Notes: generated by a model not told the origin, from the letters alone. A stretch of 64,000 nucleotides of DNA from Halosolutus gelatinilyticus (GCF_023028105.1 NZ_CP095491.1:3720001-3784000), one strand, 5' to 3'. Numbered from the stretch's first letter, positions 50,610 to 60,645 are shown. Numbers and translations are program-made.

Positions 50610-50863
50610 TATTTTTTCACCTCCACGCGGCCGCTCGCGAGCTGCTCGTGAATCTCTCGCGCGATCTCGATCTCCTCTTCGAGTTCTTCCTTGCGCCGCC
50701 GATACTCCTCCTCGGAGCGGTCGCCGATTTCGTACAGCAACTGGTTCTCCTTGAGGTCGTCCTCGAGCGCCTCGATGTCGTACAGCTCGTCGAGCGCCAT
50801 CGTGTGGAGCGTGTCCACGATGCCGACGATCGGTCGGAACAGGAGGTCGTCGAGGACGAACAT
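50609..50863 (-). CDS. gvpG: Gas vesicle protein GvpG
   Basis: An 84-residue helical protein matching GvpG: MFVLDDLLFRPIVGIVDTLH, then the YDIEALEDDLKENQLLYEIG and EEEYRRRKEELEEEIEIARE helices. GvpG is a minor assembly protein. It is two bases after gvpF. Confidence 0.92.
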   Translation of the reverse strand: MFVLDDLLFRPIVGIVDTLHTMALDELYDIEALEDDLKENQLLYEIGDRSEEEYRRRKEELEEEIEIAREIHEQLASGRVEVKK

Positions 50864-50865
50864 CG

Positions 50866-51483
50866 TTATCCCTGCGCCCCGATTTTCACGTCGACGAAGC
50901 TATACGGCGCGAACGGCCCCGTGTATCGGAACGTGAGGTCGTCGTGCTCCTCCTCGAGGCTCGCGACCGCCTCGTCGAACGCCTCGCGGTCGTCCCGATC
51001 GACGAGGTACGACCGGTTGAGCACGAGTCGATTACTGAAAAGGCCGTTCGCGACGGACTGTGCTGCGATCGGTTCGAGTTCGTCCGCGACGGCCTCCTCG
51101 ATCGCCTCCTGATCGACGTCGTCATCCTCGTCGCGGACGACCTTGACCCCGAGTTCGATCCGGCCGTCGACGTCGTTCAGCGCCCGTCGAAACGCGGGTC
51201 GGGCGCCGCGAAGGACGTTCTTGAGCGTCCGATCGCTCTCGAAGGCCATCCCGAACTGCATGGGGACGATCGATTGGCCGTCGTCCATGATCTCCCGGAG
51301 GACGTCGTCGTGTCGTCGGGCGTCCTCGTCGGTCTGCTCGGGTTCGGTGGTGTCGATGTCCGAGACGACGGCTCCGAGTCGGCGGTGCGAGATCGTGTAC
51401 ACCTGCTCTGCACCTGCGACGGCCTCCGTCTCGAACGAGACGTCGTCGCCGTCGACGATGCCGTAGACGTATCTGTTACTCAT
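50866..51483 (-). CDS. gvpF: Gas vesicle protein GvpF
   Basis: The 205-residue protein is the first gene of the minus-strand operon. Motifs are NRYVYGIVDGDDVSFETEAV, ISHRRLGAVVSDIDTTEPEQ, IVPMQFGMAFESDRTLKNVL and the C-terminal FRYTGPFAPYSFVDVKIGAQ. GvpF is thought to contact GvpA during early assembly. Its promoter is in the divergent region to gvpA. Confidence 0.92.
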   Translation of the reverse strand: MSNRYVYGIVDGDDVSFETEAVAGAEQVYTISHRRLGAVVSDIDTTEPEQTDEDARRHDDVLREIMDDGQSIVPMQFGMAFESDRTLKNVLRGARPAFRRALNDVDGRIELGVKVVRDEDDDVDQEAIEEAVADELEPIAAQSVANGLFSNRLVLNRSYLVDRDDREAFDEAVASLEEEHDDLTFRYTGPFAPYSFVDVKIGAQG

Positions 51484-51798
51484 CGGACACCTCCGCCTCG
51501 GTCGGCGGTAACGATCGATAGGGGGTGGTCGTCGGGATCATGATCGGCGATATCGCCGCAAGCGGTCGGCTAACTCGTCGTCCGTGCTTTGCAGTCGCGC
51601 GTGGTCATCGTACTGCTTGCAATGGCAGCGCGATCGACCTCTCTCGGTCGATCGCATCGTCGTGTGCGGCTCGGTCACGTCGTCGTACCCTCGCGGAACC
51701 CTTCAGTAGGCAGCCGGTAACGCCGCTGGACGCACCGGGCACTTGCAAACGCAGCGCGAGTCGTGTTACGCCGCGGTAGTCAACGACGGCACGTAGCT
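51484..51798. promoter_or_regulatory. Divergent gvpF-gvpA promoter region
   Basis: Two copies of a 19-bp motif, CTTGCAAnnGCAGCGCGA, lie at 51615-51633 and 51741-51759 (16 of 19 matching). A strong hairpin GCGATCGACC/GGTCGATCGC spans 51630-51655. These are candidates for activator or repressor sites. The gvpD and gvpE regulators known from Halobacterium are not in the window. Confidence 0.5.
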
Positions 51799-52086
51799 AT
51801 GGCACAACCACAACGAAGACCCGACTCCTCGAGTCTCGCGGAGGTACTGGACCGCATTCTCGACAAGGGTGTCGTCATCGACGTCTGGGCGCGGATCTCG
51901 GTCGTCGGGATCGAGTTGCTGACGATCGAGGCGCGCGTCGTCGTCGCGTCCGTCGACACGTTCCTCCACTACGCGGAGGAGATCGCCAAGATCGAGCAAG
52001 CCACCGCGGAGGGCGACCTCGAGGAACTCGAGGAACTCGAGGTCGAACAGCGACCCGAATCGTCACCGAAATCCGCGACCGAATAA
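51799..52086 (+). CDS. gvpA: Major gas vesicle structural protein GvpA
   Basis: ATG 51799 ([20 protein letters not shown]) gives 95 residues. The core [20 protein letters not shown] and [20 protein letters not shown] is the almost invariant GvpA sequence that forms the ribs of the vesicle wall. The C terminus is acidic and longer than in Halobacterium. It is followed by gvpN after 5 bases. Confidence 0.96.
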   Translation: MAQPQRRPDSSSLAEVLDRILDKGVVIDVWARISVVGIELLTIEARVVVASVDTFLHYAEEIAKIEQATAEGDLEELEELEVEQRPESSPKSATE

Positions 52087-52091
52087 CCAGC

Positions 52092-53120
52092 ATGGCCGAC
52101 GACTCGTCTTCCCGCGAGCGCAAGGTCCGCGGTCGGAAGATCAGACGCGATCGCGCCGAGAAGGAGGGTCGGCGAGCGAAGAAGGAACTCGCGCGGAAAG
52201 CCGCGACGGTGGGCGAGCGAACCGACGACAGCTCGCTGTCCGATCCCGAGGCGATCGCGCCGGAGCCGTTCGCCGAAACCAACGCCGTCGTCACCCTTCG
52301 CGATCGAATCATGAACTGGCTCGACGCGGATCAGCCGGTTCACTTGATCGGGCCGACTGGCTGCGGGAAGACGGCGCTCGCGCTCTCGGCGGCCGCCGAA
52401 CGCGGCCGTCCGGTCGTCTGGCTCAACGGTGACGAGGCGATCGACACCGCAGCGCTCGTCGGCGCCCACGCCGGCGGGGAACGGTACGAGGAGCACGATC
52501 GGTTCGTCAGCGGCGTCGACAAGAAGACCCAGATCGTCCGCCAGCGATGGGTCGACAACCCCCTCTCGGTCGCGGTTCGGGAGGGCGCGACGCTCGTCTA
52601 CAACGAGTTCTCGCGCAGCGACCCGGCGGCGCACAACGTCCTGCTCTCGGTGCTCGAGGAAGGCGTCCTCGAGCGACCGGGCAAACGCGGCGAGGATCGG
52701 ACGATCGACGTCCACCCCGAGTTCCGCGTGATCCTCACCTCGAACGACGTCGAGTACGCGGGCGTCCACGAGCAACAGGACGCGCTGCTCGATCGGTTCG
52801 TCGGCGTCCACGTCGACTTCTACGACGAGGAGACGGAGCGCGAGATCGTCGCCGCGCACGTCGACCTCTCCGACGAGGAGATCGCGACGATCGTCGCGAA
52901 AACGCGCGCGCTGCGCGAGGAACTCGACATGGTCGTCGGCACCCGCGCGGCGATCACCGCCGCCAAGGGCGCGGCCGTCTTCGACGGCGACTCCGGAACC
53001 GGCGAGTTCGACGACGACGTGCTCGCGGACGTCTTCACCGACGTCCTCGCGCCGAAGATCGCCGGCGAGGGGCCGGAAGACGTCGCGGAACTCCGATCGA
53101 CGATCGCCGAGACGATCTGA
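52092..53120 (+). CDS. gvpN: Gas vesicle AAA+ ATPase GvpN
   Basis: A 342-residue MoxR/GvpN-type ATPase. After a basic N terminus come Walker A LIGPTGCGKTALALSAAAER (about residues 84-103), Walker B TLVYNEFSRSDPAAHNVLLS, sensor FRVILTSNDVEYAGVHEQQD and the arginine finger region DALLDRFVGVHVDFYDEETE. GvpN is needed for full-size vesicles. gvpC, which often lies between gvpA and gvpN, is absent. Confidence 0.93.
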   Translation: MADDSSSRERKVRGRKIRRDRAEKEGRRAKKELARKAATVGERTDDSSLSDPEAIAPEPFAETNAVVTLRDRIMNWLDADQPVHLIGPTGCGKTALALSAAAERGRPVVWLNGDEAIDTAALVGAHAGGERYEEHDRFVSGVDKKTQIVRQRWVDNPLSVAVREGATLVYNEFSRSDPAAHNVLLSVLEEGVLERPGKRGEDRTIDVHPEFRVILTSNDVEYAGVHEQQDALLDRFVGVHVDFYDEETEREIVAAHVDLSDEEIATIVAKTRALREELDMVVGTRAAITAAKGAAVFDGDSGTGEFDDDVLADVFTDVLAPKIAGEGPEDVAELRSTIAETI

Positions 53121-53169
53121 ATTCGATCCGAGACCAGCACCGCACGCACACCGAGATTCGACACAATCC

Positions 53170-53715
53170 ATGGCCGAAGCCGACACACAGCAAGCGGATC
53201 AGTGCAAGGCGCTCACCGAGAGCGGCGAGCGCTGCTCGCGGCCAGCCCAGGACGACGGGTTTTGCTACCAGCATGACGAGAGTGATCCAACCGTGAGCGA
53301 CAGCCAGGCCGCCGAACAGGAAGCAGAAGAGTCGGACGAACAAGCCGAGCAGGAAGCCGGATCGGGCGCTCCCCAGTCGACGGAGATGGTTGACGAGGAG
53401 GCGACCGATCCCGGCAGCGTCGACGCCGACGCCGACACCGATCACGACGAGATCGAGGGTGTCCTCGCGATTCGCCAGACCGTCCGGTCGACGGCGGGCC
53501 AGCTCATCGGCCGGGAGTTCGACGCGGTCAGCGAGATCGCGCCGACCGACGACGGCTGGCGCGCGGTCGTCGAAGTCGTCGAACGCCGATCGGTCCCCGA
53601 CACCCAGGACATCCTCGGCCGGTACGAGATCGAGCTCGACGAAAACGGAACCGTCCACGGCTACCGCCGACTCGATCGCTACCGGCGCGGCGACACGGCG
53701 GCCTTCGAGGGCTGA
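53170..53715 (+). CDS. gvpO: Gas vesicle protein GvpO with an N-terminal zinc finger
   Basis: The C-terminal 100 residues (LAIRQTVRSTAGQLIGREFD, then DGWRAVVEVVERRSVPDTQD and ILGRYEIELDENGTVHGYRR) are GvpO. An N-terminal segment CKALTESGERCSRPAQDDGF-CYQH (residues 12-35) is a Cys/His zinc motif, followed by an acidic linker. The 181 residues compare with about 120 in Halobacterium GvpO. Last gene of gvpANO. Confidence 0.9.
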   Translation: MAEADTQQADQCKALTESGERCSRPAQDDGFCYQHDESDPTVSDSQAAEQEAEESDEQAEQEAGSGAPQSTEMVDEEATDPGSVDADADTDHDEIEGVLAIRQTVRSTAGQLIGREFDAVSEIAPTDDGWRAVVEVVERRSVPDTQDILGRYEIELDENGTVHGYRRLDRYRRGDTAAFEG

Positions 53716-53849
53716 GTCGCTCACTATCGCGGATCGTTCCCGGTCGTCCCGGGCGGACAGTCGCAACTGCGCCCCGACCGCGACGTCGAAGGCGCCGATC
53801 GGCGGCGTGCGCCCGATTTCGGATCGCGCTCCACACCATCGCCCGGAGT

Positions 53850-54452
53850 TCACAGCGTGCTGTATCGTTCTTCGTTCCACGGGTTTGCGGTGTTCGAGTA
53901 GCCGCGTTTCTCCCAGTAACCCCGCTTCGGTTCGGCGAGGAATTCGACGCGCGTGACCCACTTGGCGCCTTTGTAAGCGTAGAGCTGCGGCGTCACGACG
54001 CGAAGCGGGCCGCCGTGTTCCGACGGGAGCGGTTGTCCCTCGAGTTCGAGCGCGAACAGCACTTCGTCGCGCTGGCACTCGTCCAGCGGGAGATTCGTCG
54101 TGTATCCATCCAGGGCGTGAAACAGAACGTGTTCGGCGTCATCGAGGACGGCGGCTCGCTTGGCGATCGTCGGGAAGGTCACACCGGTAAACTTGGTATC
54201 GAACCGGCTCCAGCCGGTCACGCAGTGGAAATCCTGGCGTTGCGTTTCCCGGGGGAGATCGTTGAATTCGTCCCACGAATACGACAGCTCGTTTTCGACG
54301 GCACCGGTAACGGTGAACTCCCACGCGTCCACGTCCCACGAGGGCGTTCCGCTCTTCGAGAGCACCGGGAAGCGTTCGGTTCGGCGCTGCCCGGGCGGTA
54401 GCCGCTCGTCGCCGAACTCCTCGTAAATGGAGGTGGCGTCCCTGTCTACCAT
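53850..54452 (-). CDS. Sulfite-oxidase-like molybdopterin oxidoreductase
   Basis: ATG 54452 (MVDRDATSIYEEFGDERLPP) gives 200 residues, the size of the molybdopterin domain alone. The ligand Cys is in DFHCVTGWSRFDTKFTGVTF. SEHGGPLRVVTPQLYAYKGA and KWVTRVEFLAEPKRGYWEKR are further family blocks (YedY/MsrP-like superfamily). No Tat signal or haem domain is present, so it is likely cytoplasmic. The substrate is unknown. Confidence 0.85.
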   Translation of the reverse strand: MVDRDATSIYEEFGDERLPPGQRRTERFPVLSKSGTPSWDVDAWEFTVTGAVENELSYSWDEFNDLPRETQRQDFHCVTGWSRFDTKFTGVTFPTIAKRAAVLDDAEHVLFHALDGYTTNLPLDECQRDEVLFALELEGQPLPSEHGGPLRVVTPQLYAYKGAKWVTRVEFLAEPKRGYWEKRGYSNTANPWNEERYSTL

Positions 54453-54581
54453 ACCACGTTCCAGTCGGAGCAGCCACAAGAATCTGGGCCCGACGATCGT
54501 CAGCACCCCGTGCGCGTTCGAGAACGTACCCGCAGGGAGAGGTATTTTTTCGCCGGCACCCGTCGGTAGCTGTGAGTTACC

Positions 54582-54836
54582 ATGCCACGCATTCACTTCG
54601 AGATGGCAGACTCGACCGAACGAACGCAGATCGGAGAAGGGCTCGTCCGGTTCGCGGTGCAGGCCGGACGATTAGAGACGGGAGAGAACGAGGGAAAGTA
54701 TTACTTGAACCACGCCGACGGTTGTGGCGCCGACGGAAAACGGATCAAACCGGGCGACGGGTTCTTTTTCGACACGGAAACGGGAGCTATTCTCTGCGAA
54801 GAACACGGAAAAGCCCGACGTGAAAACGACGCGTGA
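54582..54836 (+). CDS. Hypothetical protein
   Basis: An 84-residue product (MPRIHFEMADSTERTQIGEG onwards) with two Cys and two His (DGCGADG, CEEHGKA) that could form a metal site. It is divergent from the molybdoenzyme gene. Not recognised. Confidence 0.5.
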   Translation: MPRIHFEMADSTERTQIGEGLVRFAVQAGRLETGENEGKYYLNHADGCGADGKRIKPGDGFFFDTETGAILCEEHGKARRENDA

Positions 54837-54861
54837 ATTCTCCGTCCCGAACACTCTCGGA

Positions 54862-55314
54862 TCAATAATCGCTAAAGAACCCGAATTCCTCCCCGCTACG
54901 GTGGATGTAATCCGTTTCCAGTACTTCGCTGACGGTCCGCCCGAGCTCGTCTAGCTCCTCTTCGATTCCCTGGCGTTCGCCCCGCTCAAGCGCGCTATCC
55001 GGTGCAGGAAAATCGTCGGGGACGGCGGGCGTTCGGTACCCGACGTCTCCCGCGGCAACGTTCCAGTAAAAATCGAATCCGTCGATCAACCCCTGCTCGC
55101 GCACGAGGCGGAACTCGTCTTCCGTCATGTACGTGTGATCTCGCCATTCGTCGAACCCCGCCTCCCAGGCCCCGTCCTGCAGGAACGCGGCCAGTGCCTC
55201 GCGAGGGGCGGTACTGTCTACTCGTTCGTCCGGTCCGACGACGGCGTCGTACTCTGTCGCATCCTGTGGTTCCTCGAGCGTCGGCGGGTCGGGAATTTCG
55301 ACATCGAGTGTCAT
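54862..55314 (-). CDS. Hypothetical acidic protein
   Basis: A 150-residue acidic protein (MTLDVEIPDPPTLEEPQDAT onwards), rich in aromatic residues in its middle (AWEAGFDEWRDHTYMTEDEF) and ending GEEFGFFSDY. No motif is recognised. Confidence 0.5.
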   Translation of the reverse strand: MTLDVEIPDPPTLEEPQDATEYDAVVGPDERVDSTAPREALAAFLQDGAWEAGFDEWRDHTYMTEDEFRLVREQGLIDGFDFYWNVAAGDVGYRTPAVPDDFPAPDSALERGERQGIEEELDELGRTVSEVLETDYIHRSGEEFGFFSDY

Positions 55315-55838
55315 GGGTTACAGTTCGATCAGTAGCAGCTTGGAAGTTTCGTCACCGTCTAATTGAGGCTCCCAAATTGTCTTCATACTCTCAATAAGAA
55401 TTCGATTATTTTGATGAATGTTTTGAGAAGTCGATTTCGAGGACGCGATCGTCACTCCCAGTGTTTCGAAGCGAAGCGTCTCCGATCAGTCCGTCCGGGA
55501 GGATTCGAGAAACGCTTCGAGATCCGATTGGATGTGTTCGGCGACGCGCTCGCGGGACCGTTCGTTCGGTATCGAAGGCCGGCGGATTGGACTTCTTCAT
55601 CGAGTTCCTCCACGGGAATCCCCACGAGCGACAGGAAGTAGCTTTTCGCTACCGAACGCGAGTGTCACTCGGTCGGACCGGTGCTCGCGGACCGCGGAAA
55701 ACCGTTATGATCGAATTGGGGTGGCCGCTCTCGGCGCCGTACTAGCGACGAGACGCGTACGGATCGCCGAATCTGACAGTGTTCTCCGCGCGGCGAAGTC
55801 AGAGAACGGTCGCGGAGTTCGTTCGGAACGATCGACGC
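55315..55838. other. Intergenic region with a decayed gene
   Basis: No intact gene. The minus strand holds the frameshifted remains noted at 55486-55690. The rest is AT-richer near 55370-55430 and shows nothing identifiable. Confidence 0.4.
55486..55690 (-). pseudogene. Short protein gene broken by two frameshifts
   Basis: Three neighbouring frames join into one plausible product: SDRVTLAFGSEKLLP, then VGIPVEELDEEVQSAGLRY, then NERSRERVAEHIQSDLEAFL-ESSRTD ending at TGA 55486-55488. Each piece has haloarchaeal codon use. The family is not recognised. Confidence 0.4.
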
Positions 55839-57212
55839 TCAGTCGTCGGCCGGCGCCGGCGACGAGGCCTCCCGATCGATCGATTCTTCCAGGGCCGCTT
55901 CGACCGTCGGTGCGAGTTCGTTCACGGTCGCGCGGCCGTCGCGCTCGCGGACGACGAGGCCGTCCTCGGCGAGCGACGAGAGGTGGTGCGAAATCGTACT
56001 CGGGTCCCGCCCGAGTTCGGTCGCGAGGCGGCCGTTGTGCGCCGGTCCGAGGTCGGCGAGCGCCTCGAGCACGTCCCGTTTGGCGGGTTCCGCGAGCGCG
56101 GCGTGCAGTTCGACGTCGACGGGCTCGTTCGACGACCGATCGGACGCCGCGGGATCGCCGGTGGCGTCGAGGTAGTACCGGCGCTTCCCGTTGACCTTGG
56201 CCGTCGTCACCATCCCTTCGTCCTCGAGCACCCGGACGTGGTGGCGCACCGTCGAGAGCGAGACCTCGCTCCGATCGCCGAGTTCGGAGAGGTAGCAGCC
56301 GGGTTCGGCCTCGATCGTCTCGTAGATGGCCCGACGGTGGCCGTTCTCGAGCGGATCGGAGTCGTCGTACCGGCTGTACTTGAAGACCGGGATCATCTCC
56401 CAGGGGAGGGCCGAGCCCGCGCGCCGGAGGTGTCGAAGCTGGCCCGCGATCGCCGACAGGGTTCCGCCGCCGGTGCTCGCGCCGGCGCCGGCACCGGCAC
56501 CCGCGCCGCCCGCCGCAGCCGAGGCAGTCATCGCCCCGAGCAAGCCGACCAGGACTGCGTCCGCGGCCGCCGAGGCGTCCGTTCCAGCCGGTCCCGGCAC
56601 ACCGCCATCGCCGTCCGAGCGGTCGCGATCGGCGCCCTCGGCCGTCGAGCCGTTCTCCGGCCCCGTACTATTCTCGGCGTCCGAGTCGTCCGCACCCGCG
56701 CTCGTCGAGACGCCGGCCGCGAGCTCCGTGTCCGCCAGTCGCCCCTCCGCGGTCACGGTGACACCGGGCGCGAGCGGCGGCGGCCGGATGACGGTGGAGT
56801 CGGCGATCTCGGCGGCGCCGTCGATCGTCTCCTCGGTCTCGTCGCTCGCGTTCTCGAGCCCGTCGATCGTTCCCGTGACGTCGTCGATCGTCTCCGCTCC
56901 GGATCCGACCGAATCGCCGCGCTCGTCGACGCCGGCCCCCGTCTCGTCGACGTCGTTCGCCGCGTCTCCGACGCCGTCTGCAGTATCCTCGACGCCGTCT
57001 ACGGCGTCCGTCGCGTTCCCGACCCGCTCGGTCGCGTCGTCGGGGTCGCCGTCCTCGTCCGAGGGCGATCCGTCGGCGAGCGAGGGCGCGAGCGCGCGCT
57101 CGTCGCCCGTCGCCGGCGAACCGGCCGCTACGAGGCCGACGGACCCGCCGAGTACGAGCAGAAACGCGGCCAGGCAGACGAGCAGTCGTCCGAACGACGA
57201 ACCCGGTTTCAT
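55839..57212 (-). CDS. Membrane-anchored double winged-helix regulator
   Basis: ATG 57212 ([20 protein letters not shown]) begins with a signal-like hydrophobic helix, followed by an acidic exterior region (about 35-215) and a Gly/Ala-rich second helix (about 222-255, [20 protein letters not shown]). Two winged-helix domains come last. The first is [20 protein letters not shown] with [20 protein letters not shown], and the second is [20 protein letters not shown] with [20 protein letters not shown]. Topology suggests an outside sensor and a cytoplasmic DNA-binding tail. The target is unknown. Confidence 0.75.
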   Translation of the reverse strand: MKPGSSFGRLLVCLAAFLLVLGGSVGLVAAGSPATGDERALAPSLADGSPSDEDGDPDDATERVGNATDAVDGVEDTADGVGDAANDVDETGAGVDERGDSVGSGAETIDDVTGTIDGLENASDETEETIDGAAEIADSTVIRPPPLAPGVTVTAEGRLADTELAAGVSTSAGADDSDAENSTGPENGSTAEGADRDRSDGDGGVPGPAGTDASAAADAVLVGLLGAMTASAAAGGAGAGAGAGASTGGGTLSAIAGQLRHLRRAGSALPWEMIPVFKYSRYDDSDPLENGHRRAIYETIEAEPGCYLSELGDRSEVSLSTVRHHVRVLEDEGMVTTAKVNGKRRYYLDATGDPAASDRSSNEPVDVELHAALAEPAKRDVLEALADLGPAHNGRLATELGRDPSTISHHLSSLAEDGLVVRERDGRATVNELAPTVEAALEESIDREASSPAPADD

Positions 57213-57351
57213 GGCGATCACGCCCGTTTTCGGCGCCGATCGTAATACGCTTTTTCAGTTTCGTGACTGTCCGGTGAGCCAACCGGTCGATCAGGGCCGA
57301 GGATGGGGCGATCCAGCAAGGTATTTCCCCGTTCGGCGGCGGGATTCGTGT

Positions 57352-60096
57352 ATGGATCCGGCGCTTGGCCCGCCCGACGCGATGGCCGAGAAACGCGACG
57401 AGCTGACGCCGATGATGCGTCAGTACCACGACCTCTGTGCGCGCTACGACGACGCGCTCGTGCTCTTTCAGGTCGGCGACTTCTACGAGACCTTCTGCCA
57501 GGCCGCGGAACGGGCGGCGCGGATACTCGAGATCACGCTCACCAGCCGCGAGGACAGCACCGGCGAGTACCCGATGGCCGGCATCCCGATCGACAACGCG
57601 GAGTCGTACGTCGAGGAGCTGCTGGAAGCCGGCTACCGGGTCGCGATCGCGGATCAGGTCGAGGAACCGGGCGAGTCGCCGGGCGTGGTCGAGCGGGCGG
57701 TCACCCGCGTGATCACGCCGGGGACGCTCACGGAGGACGAGCTGCTCGCGGGCGACGACAACAACTTCGTCGCTGCGATCGCCCGAGACGGGGATCGCCT
57801 CGGTCTGGCCGTGCTCGACGTTTCGACCGGCGACTTCCTCGCGACGAGTTCGACCGCGAGCGAGTCGATCGCCGACGAGGTCAGCCGGTTCGACCCCTCG
57901 GAGGCGGTCGTCGGCCCGGACGCCCCCGTCGACCCCTTCCCCGAGAGGTGCATGGTGACGCCCTTCGACGCCCGGGCGTTCGATCGCGATCGGGCCGGAG
58001 AGAAGCTCTCGGCGTACTTCCGGAACCCGGACGCCCTGCTCGCGACGGACGCCGAGATTCGCGCCTGCGGGGCGTTGCTCGCGTACGCCGAGTACGTCCG
58101 GGGCGGCGAGCACGACGGAGAGCGCGGAGACGACGACGCGGACGACGAAGTCGAACCGCGCAGCGGCGTCGACGCCGCGCTCGATTCCGAGGCCGCTGAA
58201 ACTCGGCTGGAGTACATCACGCAGCTCGCTCGTTACGACCCGCGCGAGTACCTCCTGCTCGACGCCGTCGCCCTCCGGAGCCTCGAACTGTTCGAGCCGC
58301 GAGCGGTCCGCGGTCGGGACGACGCCACGCTGGTCGGCGTGCTCGACGAGACCGCCAGCGCACTGGGCGGACGCAAACTCCGGGACTGGCTCCGCCGACC
58401 GCTGCTCGACCCCGATCGGATCGCGGCCCGCCACGACGCGGTCGCGGAACTCAAAGGCGCGGTTCAGAGGCGGGAACGACTCCACGATCGGCTGCGAACG
58501 GTCTACGACTTAGAGCGGCTGATCGGTCGCATCTCCCGCGAGCGGGCGAATGCGCGCGACCTGCGATCGTTGCGCGACACGCTCGTCGTGGTTCCCGAGA
58601 TCCGAGATCTGCTCGAAGACGCGGAGTGCGATCGGCTGCGGGACCTCCACGGCAACCTCGACCCGCTCGCGGACGTCCGGGAACTGATCGACGACGCGAT
58701 CGTCGCCGATCCACCGATCGAGATCACCGAGGGCGGCATCATCGCGGAGGGCTACGACGAGGATCTGGACGAGCTTCGCGGAACGGCCCGGGACGGTAAG
58801 CAGTGGATCGACGACCTGGAGGACGAGGAGCGACAGCGGACGGGGATCGACTCGCTGAAGGTCGGCTACAACTCGGTCCACGGCTACTACATCGAGGTAA
58901 CCAACCCGAACCTCGATTCGGTGCCGGAGAACTACCAGCGCCGCCAGACGCTGAAGAACTCCGAGCGGTTCGTCACGCCGGAACTCAAGGAGCGCGAGGA
59001 TCTGATCGTGGGCGCGGAAGAGCGCGCCGACCGCCGCGAGTACGAACTCTTTTGCGACGTCCGTCGGACCGTCGCCGACGAGGTCGAACGCGTCCAGGGA
59101 CTCGCCGACGCGCTCGCGACCCTCGACGCGCTGGTCTCGCTCGCGACCGTCGCGGCCCAGTACGACTACTGTCGGCCCGAGCTGCTCGATCGGGACGCCC
59201 GCGACGGCCTGGCGATCGACGTCGAGGGCGGCCGCCACCCGGTCGTCGAGCGCACCCAGGAGTCGTTCGTCCCCAACGACGCCCGCCTGACACCCGGTCG
59301 ACGCCTCGCCGTGATCACGGGGCCGAACATGTCGGGAAAGTCGACGTACATGCGACAGGTGGCTCAGATCGTCCTGCTCGCGCAGGTGGGCAGTTTCGTC
59401 CCCGCCCGATCGGCCCGGCTGACGCCGGTCGATCGGATCTTCACGCGCGTCGGGGCGAGCGACGACATCGCGGGCGGCCGATCGACGTTCATGGTCGAGA
59501 TGGACGAGCTCGCGACCATCCTGCGGGAGGCCGACGAGCGCTCGCTGGTCCTGCTCGACGAAGTCGGTCGGGGCACCTCGACCGCGGACGGCCTCGCGAT
59601 CGCGCAGGCGATCACCGAGCACCTCCACGACGAGGTCGGCGCGACGACGCTGTTCGCGACCCACCACCACCCGCTGACCGAACTCGCCGACGACCTCGCG
59701 GCCGCGTTCGCACTCCACTTCGAGGTCGAGCAGGAGGACGGCGAGGTCGTCTTCCACCACGAGATCGCTCCCGGGGCGGCGACGGGGTCCTACGGCGTCG
59801 AGGTCGCGACCGCCGCCGGCGTTCCGGAGTCGGTGGTCGATCGGTCGCGGGAACTGGTCGCCGAGGCGGCCGCGGACGCAATCGACGAGGGCGACGAGGC
59901 CGAGGCCGATCGCGATCCGATCGAACGGGAACCGGATGTCTCCGCGACCGACGCCGACACGGCAGCGCCGACGACCGATGGCGGAGACAATCCGACCGAC
60001 GTCGCCACCGAACTCCGCGCCCTCGACCTGGCGCACCTCACTCCGGTCGAGGCGCTGACGGAACTCGATCGGCTGAAACGGCTGCTCGACGAGTAA
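57352..60096 (+). CDS. mutS: DNA mismatch repair protein MutS
   Basis: ATG 57352 ([20 protein letters not shown]) starts a 914-residue MutS. The mismatch-reading motif F-x-E is in GDFYETF (about residue 43). The clamp and lever domains follow ([20 protein letters not shown]). The ATPase has Walker [21 protein letters not shown] near residue 655, Walker [21 protein letters not shown] and signature [20 protein letters not shown]. An acidic insert near 265-280 is haloarchaeal. mutL, often next, is not adjacent. The 1256-residue frame upstream of this ATG is a shadow. Confidence 0.95.
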   Translation: MDPALGPPDAMAEKRDELTPMMRQYHDLCARYDDALVLFQVGDFYETFCQAAERAARILEITLTSREDSTGEYPMAGIPIDNAESYVEELLEAGYRVAIADQVEEPGESPGVVERAVTRVITPGTLTEDELLAGDDNNFVAAIARDGDRLGLAVLDVSTGDFLATSSTASESIADEVSRFDPSEAVVGPDAPVDPFPERCMVTPFDARAFDRDRAGEKLSAYFRNPDALLATDAEIRACGALLAYAEYVRGGEHDGERGDDDADDEVEPRSGVDAALDSEAAETRLEYITQLARYDPREYLLLDAVALRSLELFEPRAVRGRDDATLVGVLDETASALGGRKLRDWLRRPLLDPDRIAARHDAVAELKGAVQRRERLHDRLRTVYDLERLIGRISRERANARDLRSLRDTLVVVPEIRDLLEDAECDRLRDLHGNLDPLADVRELIDDAIVADPPIEITEGGIIAEGYDEDLDELRGTARDGKQWIDDLEDEERQRTGIDSLKVGYNSVHGYYIEVTNPNLDSVPENYQRRQTLKNSERFVTPELKEREDLIVGAEERADRREYELFCDVRRTVADEVERVQGLADALATLDALVSLATVAAQYDYCRPELLDRDARDGLAIDVEGGRHPVVERTQESFVPNDARLTPGRRLAVITGPNMSGKSTYMRQVAQIVLLAQVGSFVPARSARLTPVDRIFTRVGASDDIAGGRSTFMVEMDELATILREADERSLVLLDEVGRGTSTADGLAIAQAITEHLHDEVGATTLFATHHHPLTELADDLAAAFALHFEVEQEDGEVVFHHEIAPGAATGSYGVEVATAAGVPESVVDRSRELVAEAAADAIDEGDEAEADRDPIEREPDVSATDADTAAPTTDGGDNPTDVATELRALDLAHLTPVEALTELDRLKRLLDE

Positions 60097-60117
60097 CGGC
60101 GCCGGTTCGTCGGACGG

Positions 60118-60645
60118 TCAGTCGTTCCGCCGGCCGAACTTCAGGAACGCGATCGCGGCGCCGAGCAGGGCGGTGTTCTTCAGGAAGTGGATAACCTCCT
60201 GCTGTTGCTGTTCGGGATCCTCGACGTTCCAGAAGTCGTGCATCACCGGCGTGATGCTCGCCAGGAAGCCGACGGTCGCCGCGGCCGCCGCCGATGGGGC
60301 GCGCCACAGGGCCAGTCCCAACCCGCCGAACAGGAGGCCACCGCTGGTCGCGGGGACGGTGAACTCCGGAGCGGGCGCGTTCTTGGCTTCGGCGTAGCCG
60401 ATCCGCTCGTCGAGGTTTCGCAGGTTGTCGAGCGCGTTGAGTGCAAGCACGCCGCCGAACAGGGCGCGACCGATGCGGAACAGCGGCGTCTCGACGAACA
60501 CGGGCTCGTTCTCGATCGGCGCGGGCTCGGATTCAGATTCGGACGCGGTTCCCGGAATGCGCACGGCGAATCCTGCCGACTCGTCGGATCGCACGCTTTC
60601 GTCGGCATCTCGTCGTTCGGACGTGAACTGTGATAGAATACTCAC
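60118..60645 (-). CDS. DoxX-family membrane protein
   Basis: From GTG 60645 the 175-residue protein has a polar acidic N terminus and four hydrophobic helices, with LFRIGRALFGGVLALNALDN and LNALDNLRNLDERIGYAEAK typical of DoxX proteins and HDFWNVEDPEQQQQEVIHFL in the last loop. DoxX proteins are small quinone-linked or redox-related membrane proteins. The start is uncertain. Confidence 0.75.
   Translation of the reverse strand: MSILSQFTSERRDADESVRSDESAGFAVRIPGTASESESEPAPIENEPVFVETPLFRIGRALFGGVLALNALDNLRNLDERIGYAEAKNAPAPEFTVPATSGGLLFGGLGLALWRAPSAAAAATVGFLASITPVMHDFWNVEDPEQQQQEVIHFLKNTALLGAAIAFLKFGRRND

Noticed and set aside
56326-57351. 342-residue N-terminal extension of MutS
   Set aside because: It overlaps the winged-helix regulator on the other strand, is Ser/Pro/Ala-rich shadow sequence, and MutS homology starts just after ATG 57352.
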